The notes under the pieces were generated by a model. It worked only from the letters and a program-made list of their open reading frames with translations, searched no databases and was not told the origin of the DNA. A DNA stretch of 64,000 nucleotides from positions 2,790,001 through 2,854,000 of the forward strand of contig OZ253505.1 in assembly GCA_965262255.1 (NCBI GenBank), given 5' to 3'. The position numbers and the translations under genes were made by a program. How positions within the stretch are numbered: the first letter of the stretch is position 1; each line of letters starts with the position of its first letter. Below, one piece after another: positions 9,289-17,652 of this stretch. The stretch comes from JANQQC01 sp965262255. GTDB taxonomy: Bacteria; Pseudomonadota; Alphaproteobacteria; Caulobacterales; Hyphomonadaceae.

Positions 9289-9702
9289 TTATCTTCCCCT
9301 TACAAAATCAAGGTACTGACGCACTCTAAGAAGATCAGTCAGAGTTCCTTGCTTCATAATATCCAACGCTGATGAACCGCCATAAGCTTCATTAGCCTTT
9401 TTGATCCATTTATAACAGCGCTCTGAGTCAGTAAATATTATGCTTAAGGCCTTATGAATTCCTAGCAAAGCGGACAGCCGACTTCGTAAATCTACTTTTA
9501 CCTTTCCTATATCGCCGCGTTTCCAACGACTATAAGTGGCCGAAGATATTCCACCTAGCAAAATGCAAGCGTCCGTGTCGCTAAGTTCCCACTTTTTGAA
9601 AAGGTTCAGTACGGCCTTAACTCCAGCTTTTTCGATTCTGTCGCTAGAATCGGCAGTGTGCAATATCTCCGTACCAGATTTTTCGACTAAATGTAATGTC
9701 AT
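9289..9702 (-). CDS. Xre/MbcA/ParS-like antitoxin, no toxin partner seen
   Basis: This 137-residue protein has the size and layout of antitoxins of the RES-Xre and MbcTA type. Its N-terminal half contains a helix-turn-helix-like stretch, LSDTDACILLGGISSATYSR followed by WKRGD, typical of the Xre-like domain. Its C-terminal half (residues ~80-137) has the short helical toxin-binding pattern, ERCYKWIKKANEAYGGSSAL then TLTDLLRVRQYLDFVRGR. Such antitoxins usually precede a RES-domain toxin gene. Downstream on this strand there are only ~95 bp before the autotransporter tail, and upstream the nearest frame is 220 bp away, so it is solitary. It may be a relic or an anti-toxin acting in trans. Confidence 0.7.
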   Translation of the reverse strand: MTLHLVEKSGTEILHTADSSDRIEKAGVKAVLNLFKKWELSDTDACILLGGISSATYSRWKRGDIGKVKVDLRSRLSALLGIHKALSIIFTDSERCYKWIKKANEAYGGSSALDIMKQGTLTDLLRVRQYLDFVRGR

Positions 9703-9922
9703 AACCCTTTCCCTAAGAATTCATAAAGTAAGTCAATATCAAAAAAGCAATTATTTCCTATATCCTATCATCTGATAGCTCAAATTTGAATCTACTTCAA
9801 AGTACAATTGTCGCATGTACTTAATATGAATCTTGACTCTGAATGGTGACGGGGCAGTAATCCAAAGAGCAGATTCAACTAAACTCGCAGGATTATTTTT
9901 GGCGATTTTATACTTATCTCAA

Positions 9923-12847
9923 TTAATCTATTGATTTCTCTGGCTTAGTCGATTTGCCGCCATGAACGGAAGGTTCATTGCACCATTTGTATCTCATAAT
10001 GTCCATCGATTCCAATGCGTCCTCAACCAATCCTAGTAAGTCAACTAGAACTGCCTTATCTAATGATTTACGGACAGGATCACGATAAGCTTCATTTGCG
10101 GGTAATAAATCCTGAGTCTTGAATTCATCGAATATCTGATTGGCAACTTTGAACTGATCTTCGGTAAATTTTCGGGGATCAACTGTCATCATCTGAGGCA
10201 TTTTTGACACGGTCTGTATCGACCTGCCCATTTGCTGGCGCGATCCATTCCACCAATGCGCTATTAATCCTAGAGTAGAATTTGCAAATAGTAGAATTGG
10301 GATATCGTGTCGCTCATCATGACATCGAAATCCTGGCCATGCAGCGCCTCCTATAGCCTTCACGGTTGTGAAACATGCCGCCAATGATTGCGATGTTAAT
10401 CTAAAGTTTCTATTAAAGAAGATCCTGCTCGCATGCTTATTCCACAACATTTGAGCTCGATGTTCTTGACTGTCCCTAGGGATACCCTGACAGTCCGGAC
10501 TAACAACCAATCTAGTTTCTTTTTCATGATTATGAGACCAAAGAAACGGATAGGAAATTGATTGAATGGTAGTGTTGATTTCAGCTCGATAAAACGGCCC
10601 CCTTGGCATTCCATTTATACTCGGCTCTGGACTATCTACATCTCTATCGACTAGCCCGCGCTCCCCCAAATCCTTCAGCTGCACCAACGAGAACGCTTTT
10701 ACCGAGCTTCGCCTCGGCAACAATAAATTTCCAACGTAAAGCGCTGCAGCTGTACGGGCAACATCGATGTCTGATATTCCAGCATAATTATCAAAGCCGT
10801 TTGTGCTTCTTATGAAGTTTCCAAGAGAGATTCCTTTGCTGTATTCGAGTCGACCTACCTCTATAGTGTTTGCTAATCTAGAAATTACTTGTGTAGCAAT
10901 CCCCGCCTCAGAAATCGAATTTGGCCTTTGAAATAGATTGACATACGTTACCACAGGTTCTGTTTCGTTCTGCCCTTGCGCTCGCTGTGCAATCAATAGC
11001 ACTTCTGCTATTCCTGTATCTGCAGAGAATGCACTTCCGTTTACCTTAGAATTCGCGATACTGACTAACATAATGTCTTGATAGAAACGCCCCAACAGTC
11101 TTCTCGCGTTGCTCCATGATGCTCCTGCAACAAAAGTATAGGGAAGTACCATTGCCAGTACCCCACCCGATTTTATCTTGGACTCTGCCACATCGATAAA
11201 ATTTGAAGCCAATCCGGCATTGCCATGTCCGGCCATTTGCTCACAGCGACCTTCTTTCAATTTGTTCCCCATCTTTCCCTGAACTTCCAAACTTGTTTTG
11301 AATCCAGCAAACGCTGGATTCGGTACTTTCCTAAGGTCGCCTTCATGGTTGGTCGGGCGCGTAAATGGAGGATTCATAATCACAAGATCAAATGACTTAT
11401 GAGGAATATGAACAAAATCCGAATCACCGCTGGTTCCGCCTTTAACTCTGTCTTGACTTGTCTCAAATAGCGAGAACACATTCTCTTCTTTTATTAGATC
11501 CAGCGCTCCTAGATCAATGGTTTCCCCGCCGGCATTCTTATTAATTCCATATGGTAGAGTAATGATTTTTGTATTCAGAAACGGTTCGGCTGGATGAGCA
11601 CTCGATAGAATCGAAGCCGTTAAATGTGTTGCAGCTGGCATTATGTCTGTGCCTAGTAGCGTCTTTTCGATTAATGGTGCGTGTAGTTTGCGGTCGTCAC
11701 CGCCTGTTCTCCGGAATCTCGCTAACACTGAACTATACGTAGCATTAAGCAATGCTCCAGTTCCACAAGCGAAGTCACCAATCTGCAACTTTGTAATCTC
11801 TTCAGGTTTCGACCAATCGACATTCAATCTTGAAATAGCTAACTCGGCTAGTAATGTAGCAGAACTGGGCAGTGTATAAAAAGTTGCTAAGAATTTTCTA
11901 TCTGCGATCAACCTCTGTAACATCCTACCGCTCAAATCGTGTTGACTTGTGGCGCCAATACCTTGCAATTGGTCCGCTGACTCTGCCAAAGAGGAAAAAA
12001 CATTGCTTGCAATGTTTGGCCGTAACGTATTTAGTATTTCTCTAGCAATGTAAAATATCGGCCAATAATTGATTTCCGTGTAAATGCGCCGCCATTCGTC
12101 TGAAATCTTTGACTGAATATAATTGCCTTGAGTATTCTTAAATGCATTCAAAGGCAATACATCGTGCAAATTCGTGATCGTGTTATGAAACGACACAGCG
12201 TTGGCAAGTATCGCCATTGCCATTCTTGTCGTCTGCTCCCCTTTTTCTTGTTTCAGAAGCGCCGCTAGATTCTTTTGTGTGCTGACAGAAGGATTACTGT
12301 CCCGCTGAATTATATTTGCTGCTTCACTAATGCAGTTTTCTAGAACCTCCATTCCTCTAGTCATAATGCTTTCAGACAACGCTGTCTGTTCTATAAAAGT
12401 TACGAAATCATCTAGTCCACCTTCGATATATCCTTTTTCTGGCCAACGAGTCTGCTCCAATCCATGATCCAATAGTAATACGAATTGAAATTCAGCTGTC
12501 GAAAGCTCCGCTTCTAAATGCTCCTGTCTTACAGTTACTATTCTAGACGGTATCTTTAGCGCTATAACTTGCTCGATTCTGCGTCCATCTTCTGATAATC
12601 TACTACCTAGTCGAGACTGAGCATCTTCTTCAACTGAACGTGCGGGTTCGAATTCGGTCTCGATTATTACCGGAAGACTACCCGGGTGGTTTACAATTAT
12701 ATCAGGACGTTTTTCCACGGCCTCTTTAAGATCGCCTGTATTCTCCGATTCTATGCAACCTTGCCAACGAACATTCTTCTCCAGCAACATGTTTGCTAGA
12801 GTGTTGTTTACTGCCGCCTCAGATAATCTAGATTTGCCGTGTGCCAT
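9923..12847 (-). CDS. Large N6-adenine DNA methylase, possible type IIG restriction-modification enzyme
   Basis: This 974-residue protein has a SAM-binding motif I, GDFACGTGALL, near residue 360 and the amino-methyltransferase catalytic motif IV, NPPF (VIMNPPFTRPTNHEGD), near residue 490. The N-terminal ~110 residues contain RPDIIVNHPG followed by PVIIETEF, a D-x(n)-ExE spacing seen in PD-(D/E)XK nucleases, so one polypeptide may both cut and methylate. The C-terminal third could hold a target-recognition domain; it includes FRCHDERHDIPILLFANSTL. It stands in a minus-strand defence island downstream of the ietA/ietS-like pair, 350 bp away. The frame is complete. Nuclease assignment is inference; methylase assignment is firm. 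Confidence 0.8.
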   Translation of the reverse strand: MAHGKSRLSEAAVNNTLANMLLEKNVRWQGCIESENTGDLKEAVEKRPDIIVNHPGSLPVIIETEFEPARSVEEDAQSRLGSRLSEDGRRIEQVIALKIPSRIVTVRQEHLEAELSTAEFQFVLLLDHGLEQTRWPEKGYIEGGLDDFVTFIEQTALSESIMTRGMEVLENCISEAANIIQRDSNPSVSTQKNLAALLKQEKGEQTTRMAMAILANAVSFHNTITNLHDVLPLNAFKNTQGNYIQSKISDEWRRIYTEINYWPIFYIAREILNTLRPNIASNVFSSLAESADQLQGIGATSQHDLSGRMLQRLIADRKFLATFYTLPSSATLLAELAISRLNVDWSKPEEITKLQIGDFACGTGALLNATYSSVLARFRRTGGDDRKLHAPLIEKTLLGTDIMPAATHLTASILSSAHPAEPFLNTKIITLPYGINKNAGGETIDLGALDLIKEENVFSLFETSQDRVKGGTSGDSDFVHIPHKSFDLVIMNPPFTRPTNHEGDLRKVPNPAFAGFKTSLEVQGKMGNKLKEGRCEQMAGHGNAGLASNFIDVAESKIKSGGVLAMVLPYTFVAGASWSNARRLLGRFYQDIMLVSIANSKVNGSAFSADTGIAEVLLIAQRAQGQNETEPVVTYVNLFQRPNSISEAGIATQVISRLANTIEVGRLEYSKGISLGNFIRSTNGFDNYAGISDIDVARTAAALYVGNLLLPRRSSVKAFSLVQLKDLGERGLVDRDVDSPEPSINGMPRGPFYRAEINTTIQSISYPFLWSHNHEKETRLVVSPDCQGIPRDSQEHRAQMLWNKHASRIFFNRNFRLTSQSLAACFTTVKAIGGAAWPGFRCHDERHDIPILLFANSTLGLIAHWWNGSRQQMGRSIQTVSKMPQMMTVDPRKFTEDQFKVANQIFDEFKTQDLLPANEAYRDPVRKSLDKAVLVDLLGLVEDALESMDIMRYKWCNEPSVHGGKSTKPEKSID

Positions 12848-13105
12848 TTCGTTATCCTAATTCGTCCAACGCAACAAGTAAGACTAATATCGACATCCTT
12901 ACCGTGACTGCAATCAAAACTTTCTCGTTCGTACTTTGGCAATTAGGGTTTTCAACTCTGCTCTTTCAGTGTTGCTTGATGAACTGTTTTCCTGTACTTG
13001 CTCCGTTACTTAGGTCGTAATGCTACGAAATCGCCAATTTTGCAAGTGTTTTTTTCTTGATTATTTCTGCGTTTTTATGTGTCCATAAATCCGACTACAG
13101 TTTAT
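12848..13105. other. Intergenic stretch between the methylase and the truncated subtilase
   Basis: I searched both strands for the missing middle of the subtilase (a GTS-A-A type catalytic Ser block) and did not find it. No RNA gene, convincing promoter or terminator is visible. Confidence 0.4.
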
Positions 13106-14348
13106 GGAATTTTTAGTTCCATATGTGTCTGCGCCTTAACAGTCCAAACGATAGGTTGAATACAGCTGTCTCTGGAAATGATAACATTGCCGACTCAAGT
13201 TAGGCTATTAACTCGTCCTCGGTTGGACGGGAGTACAAAGGTGCGTCATTATTGGGAATAACTTGTATAAGCCCGAGACGACAATTCAGCTTGGGAAGAT
13301 TGAGTTCTGGATTCCATTCACTTCCGAGGACAACCGAACTGGAAACCTCGTTTCCATGATCAGTATTAGCGAGAATATTTTCGAGTCTAGTCGATAACCT
13401 CCAAGATATGGCGGGTTCATAATCGGGAGCTGTCAATCCACCATCGACAACACCGACGACTGGACATTTAGTGAGATTCGGAAGTGGAGGAGTTTTTACT
13501 TCGCCGTCAGTTCCAGAATCGCCTTGGATTAAAGGGCGAGTAGGCTCAATGCTAAACACGACTCCTGTCGCAACGAGATCAATCAAATTCTCTAAAGACT
13601 GAATACAAATAGAGGTTGAACCTCGTCGATTAGCTCTATAATTTCGAACGAGTTGCGCAATTCGATCGCCCCTTGCATAAATTTGGGCAAGAGTACGACT
13701 TTGTTCAAGACTGCTTGTCGGCTGTAATTCGACTAACGGACCTAACGATCGATATTTATCGTCTTGATGTCTCAAAAATAAAGATAGAAGTTCCTCGGAT
13801 GCGTCATTATCGTTGAATGGTAAAAGGTGAATTGTGAATACTCGTCCGTCTTCACGAATAAGTGCGTTTTCCCAGATGTCCTCGGGGGCTGCTCCTTGAA
13901 ACGCTGCTGAGGCTTGATACGAACATATTGAACTGACTCGGGAAATATCAACTTGCTCGGAAACACTTAAAGTATTTTCTACTCGCTTAGCGATATCGTT
14001 TATTGATCGTCGGTGAAGTTCAATCAGGTAACCATTTTTTGTTGGAAGTATAAACTGTACACCGCGCCGGTGACTGAACAGACTGTCCGGCGTCCAAGTG
14101 GGAGCATAAGAATCTTCAAACATAGAGACTTCGGCGTGGAAGAATCCATTAAATTCCGCGTCTAGTTTCTTTGTATCTGCAATCTTCAGAAGATTTTTCG
14201 ATAAACTTTTTCGTTGGTATTGTAACCTATTTTCGACAATTCCGTTCCGTCTTTTTCTCCGTGCCAGTGGGATTTCACGGTGAGCTTCTTTCGTGAATTT
14301 TAGCACAGTGTTTAGCGGCGGTTGCTCGGGATGCTTAACACGCAACAT
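13106..14348 (-). pseudogene. ietS: IetS-like S8 (subtilisin) peptidase, N-terminal part, interrupted and truncated
   Basis: The start is ATG 14348 (MLRVKHPEQPPLN), which overlaps the stop of the upstream ATPase by 14 bp. The first frame ends at TAA 13200-13202 after 382 residues. The subtilase Asp motif is PVVGVVDGG (residue ~310) and the His motif is DHGNEVSSSVVLGSEW (residue ~340). Beyond the TAA the same frame goes on as LESAMLSFPETAVFNLSFG, a continuation typical of these proteases, and then runs into unrelated LLRRRHIWN and another stop near 13106. The catalytic Ser region is absent, so no active protease can be made. IetS partners an AAA ATPase (IetA) in plasmid incompatibility and anti-phage defence. 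A probable C-terminal piece lies at 1.25-1.65 kb. Confidence 0.75.
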
Positions 14349-15483
14349 GTTTATATTCCTTTTTGTATCTATGGGCCATCTGTCGTGATACATCTAACGC
14401 TTTCGAAACCATGGTCGTTGTTTCAATCTCTAGGTCAAACAGTATTCTGAGAATTTCTTTTCTTTTGTTTGTCGTCAATTCCGCCGAATCAACTTGCGGA
14501 GAACCACCGTTCTTAACTTGTTCAATAGCCAGTACTATAGCTCCAATAGATGGCATTATCCGGTCAAGAATAGTGCGCCTTATGACCGCTTTCGCGATTA
14601 ACTCTATTTCTGCTCCGGACAACCCCGATGATACGCAAGAAAGTAACTTCAGATTGTCTCTATCAAAATCCTGATTTCTTAGAAAGTGTATCCACATTTG
14701 GTTTCTGATCTCGATATCTGGCTTTTCAAGCTCCACTTTATAGGGAAATCTTCGCCATATTGCCGTATCAAGTAAATGTGGGTGGTTAGTAGCTCCGATC
14801 ACGATCGTTTGTCCTGAAAGGGAATCTAACCCCTGCAAAACAGTATTTACAACTCTTTTAAGTTCACCTAACTCGTGTCTGTCGTCTCGGAGTTTAGCGA
14901 TAGCATCTAGTTCATCTAGCAAAAGTACGCCATTCTTCTGAGGTATAAAGTCGAAAACCTCCCGTATGTTTTTTGACGTTTCTCCGAGACAGGAAGAAAT
15001 CAAAGAATCTAACCTAGCCACGTAAACATGTCTGTTTAACCTAGCCGCTAGGTGCCTTGCCAGATGGGTTTTTCCTGTACCTGGTGGGCCGTGAAGTATT
15101 AGTCGCGCCTGAGTGGAGACTCCTTCAGCCATAAGCCGCTTAATGTTAGTAACGTCTTCAATAAATTGACCAACTAATTGTGAGGCTGATTCGTTCAAGA
15201 AACTTGGATCAGTTGGCCACTCGAGCGTCTCAACTAGTGGAATCCTTGATGTCTGATCTTTCGGAACAGCGTCGGAATATCCAGTAGCCATAAGTGGCAT
15301 TCTAATCTCGCGAAGGATTGTTTTTAGTTCTCTCGCGAACCGATCGTGTTTATTGTCTAAAAGCACTTTCACAATTTTGTTACCAAAATTCTTTAACGAA
15401 GAGTAATCGCCTTTTTGCGCTGCTGTGAATACAGCGAGCAAATCATGAGCGTCAATTGGAACAAGAGGTTTTTCGTCAGACAT
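14335..15483 (-). CDS. ietA: IetA-like AAA+ ATPase
   Basis: This 382-residue ATPase starts at ATG 15483 (MSDEKPLVP); a TTG start 18 bp upstream is less likely. A helical N-terminal domain precedes one AAA+ module: Walker A GPPGTGKTH near residue 140, Walker B VLLLDELDAI near residue 195, sensor 1 IGATNHP, and arginine-finger region DTAIWRRFPYKVE. A C-terminal HTH-like tail (ALDVSRQMAHRYKKEYKH) follows. It overlaps the subtilase start by 14 bp, indicating translational coupling. In IetAS systems the ATPase is thought to control the protease. The ATPase is intact whereas its partner is broken. The family assignment rests on the AAA-S8 gene pair and sequence pattern recalled, not on a search. 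Confidence 0.75.
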   Translation of the reverse strand: MSDEKPLVPIDAHDLLAVFTAAQKGDYSSLKNFGNKIVKVLLDNKHDRFARELKTILREIRMPLMATGYSDAVPKDQTSRIPLVETLEWPTDPSFLNESASQLVGQFIEDVTNIKRLMAEGVSTQARLILHGPPGTGKTHLARHLAARLNRHVYVARLDSLISSCLGETSKNIREVFDFIPQKNGVLLLDELDAIAKLRDDRHELGELKRVVNTVLQGLDSLSGQTIVIGATNHPHLLDTAIWRRFPYKVELEKPDIEIRNQMWIHFLRNQDFDRDNLKLLSCVSSGLSGAEIELIAKAVIRRTILDRIMPSIGAIVLAIEQVKNGGSPQVDSAELTTNKRKEILRILFDLEIETTTMVSKALDVSRQMAHRYKKEYKHVAC

Positions 15484-15697
15484 GTTTTGATCGTAAATCA
15501 AAAGTGCATTTTCGTCAACAAAATTATATAAATTGTCAACTAAAAAGGCATACTCTTGTTTGTTACGTAGGTTGTATGATAGTACGGAAAACCAAGTGTT
15601 GTAAGGATTACCAGATTATTTGGCAAGTCGAGTTTGTTAAGACGGAACTCTGAGAGCAGAAAGATACTGGAGATAGATTTTAAGAATGACATCTAAG

Positions 15698-15918
15698 AGG
15701 CTAAACGAAAAAGATTGAGAAAGGTAAATTTATAGGCAGTACAGGGAATGAACCATCATTCAGAAGACAAGATCTCGTCGTTTAGAGCGAAATTTTAGAT
15801 TTTCTAGCCAAATTTTGAAGTTGTCTGGCAGTCACTCCTAATTGTAGGTAACAAATCGTCGTAATAGTTGAGGGAATCAATGCAAGAGTATCGAGAACGA
15901 TGATTTTTCGTTTAGCCT
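15698..15918. mobile_element. MITE-like element A, copy 1 (221 bp)
   Basis: The termini are inverted repeats AGGCTAAACGAAAAA (left) and TTTTTCGTTTAGCCT (right). Direct repeats CTAAG flank it at 15693-15697 and 15919-15923. The interior has no open frame. It matches the reverse complement of 47421-47641 over its whole, identical length by eye. It sits between ietA and the first halogenase. Confidence 0.85.
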
Positions 15919-16068
15919 CTAAGAACTTATTTTGATGTTAGTGCCTTATTACCTCGCTTGTTCAGGTTATACTTGGAAGGATTTTAAGAACGTAAATGTT
16001 TGTAACAATAGTATCGTTGCTAAGTGAAACTCTGAACTCTCCACTATAGTAGAGGAATTTTTTCGTTG

Positions 16069-17652
16069 ATGAATCCAAATCAGAGCAATACATGCTTGTC
16101 CGACCCAATCGAACGGATTGTTATCGTTGGAGGTGGCTCGGCCGGTTGGATGGCCGCGGCGGCAGTATGCAATGCCGTCCAAACTGGATGCGAGGTAGTA
16201 TTAGTCGAATCCGAAAAAATTGGAACGGTGGGAGTTGGAGAGGCAACAATTCCATATATCAAACGCCTTAATCGCGAACTAGGAATTGAAGAATCGGTAT
16301 TTCTAAGGGAAACCAAGGGGTCATTTAAACTCGGCATTGAGTTTATTAACTGGAAAAATGATAATCATAGGTACTTTCATCCGTTTGGCAGACATGGAGC
16401 GGAATTTGATCGAGTGCAGTTGCACCACTATTGGATCAAAGCTCATCAACAAGGTTTAGTCGACTCTTTCGATGAGTATTCTATGTGCTGGGGAGCCGCT
16501 CAACGAAATCGATTTGAACATCCGATGTCTGATCCTCGCAACATTCGATCGACATTTGACTACGCTTATCACTTCGACGCAGGCCTATACGCTCAGTTTT
16601 TGAGTAAGTACGCTCAATCCAAAGGATGCGTTCGTCACGAAGGAATAGTGGTTGACGTAAGGCAAGATAGTCTAACCGGACTGATTCAGTCCATAAGGCT
16701 GGATAGCGGCATAGAAGTTCACGGCGATTTTTTCATTGATTGCACTGGATTTAGAGGAGTGTTGATCGAACAAACACTGAAGTCTGGTTATGAGAGTTGG
16801 ACACATTGGTTACCAGCAAATCGAGCGGTAGCAGTTGCTTGCCAACACAGTGAAGAGAATTTTACGCCTTACACTAAATCTACCGCCCGTTCTGCCGGGT
16901 GGCAGTGGCGAATCCCGTTACAACATCGTGTCGGTAATGGGTTTGTTTATTCTAGTGAACATATCGATGATCAACTTGCAAGTGAAAAACTCTTACAAAG
17001 TCTCGAAGGCGATCCTCTAACCAATCCAAATTTCTTGAGATTTGAAACGGGTCGAAGAAAAAAATTCTGGAACAAAAATTGCTTATCGCTAGGCCTATCA
17101 GCAGGCTTTATGGAACCCCTCGAGTCAACTTCGCTTCATCTTATACACATTGGGATAGCACGTTTCCTAGCTCTGTTCCCAAGTAAAGGCGAAAACAGAT
17201 TATCAGCAGAGGAGTATAATCGTCTGACAACACTTGAATACGAATGGATCAGAGATTTTTTGATCCTTCATTATGTTGCCAACGAGCGAACGTCAGGTGA
17301 GCTATGGGCCTACACACGAAACATGAAGATTCCTGACTCGCTCAAGTACAAGATTGATCAGTTCAAAAACAATGGCGTTCTGGTGTCAAGTGGGCTTGAG
17401 TTATTCTCTAATCCAAGTTGGTTAGCAGTTTATTTTGGACAAGGGATTATGCCTCAACGTTACGATCCATTAGTTGATATTCGCAACGTCGACGGCGTAA
17501 AGTACCTCAAGAGCATTAAGGGATCTATTGATGAGGCCGCCAACGTTATGCCAGCTCACTCGCAATACTTGAACCAGTTGGTATCAGTAAAGAAAATTAC
17601 AGAAGATTCACCGTTTAGTCTAGCCCATCGCGCAGTTTCTATCTATAAATGA
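16069..17652 (+). CDS. Flavin-dependent tryptophan halogenase family protein (first copy)
   Basis: This 527-residue protein starts at ATG 16069 (MNPNQSN) with AGAGGA upstream. It has the FAD-binding GGGSAGW at residues 21-27 and the proposed catalytic Lys at ~87 in GSFKLGIEF. The halogenase signature WxWxIP is present as WQWRIPLQHR at ~280. FAD-contact block SAGFMEPLESTSLHL is at ~345. Such enzymes use reduced FAD, oxygen and halide to chlorinate or brominate indoles, phenols or pyrroles; tryptophan itself need not be the substrate. No flavin reductase gene is nearby. The gene overlaps the convergent second halogenase by 33 bp at its 3' end. Confidence 0.88.
   Translation: MNPNQSNTCLSDPIERIVIVGGGSAGWMAAAAVCNAVQTGCEVVLVESEKIGTVGVGEATIPYIKRLNRELGIEESVFLRETKGSFKLGIEFINWKNDNHRYFHPFGRHGAEFDRVQLHHYWIKAHQQGLVDSFDEYSMCWGAAQRNRFEHPMSDPRNIRSTFDYAYHFDAGLYAQFLSKYAQSKGCVRHEGIVVDVRQDSLTGLIQSIRLDSGIEVHGDFFIDCTGFRGVLIEQTLKSGYESWTHWLPANRAVAVACQHSEENFTPYTKSTARSAGWQWRIPLQHRVGNGFVYSSEHIDDQLASEKLLQSLEGDPLTNPNFLRFETGRRKKFWNKNCLSLGLSAGFMEPLESTSLHLIHIGIARFLALFPSKGENRLSAEEYNRLTTLEYEWIRDFLILHYVANERTSGELWAYTRNMKIPDSLKYKIDQFKNNGVLVSSGLELFSNPSWLAVYFGQGIMPQRYDPLVDIRNVDGVKYLKSIKGSIDEAANVMPAHSQYLNQLVSVKKITEDSPFSLAHRAVSIYK

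Noticed and set aside
15500..15545. TTGACA and TATAAT upstream of the IetA-like gene as a promoter
   Set aside because: The hexamers are only about five bases apart, so they cannot form one sigma-70 promoter.
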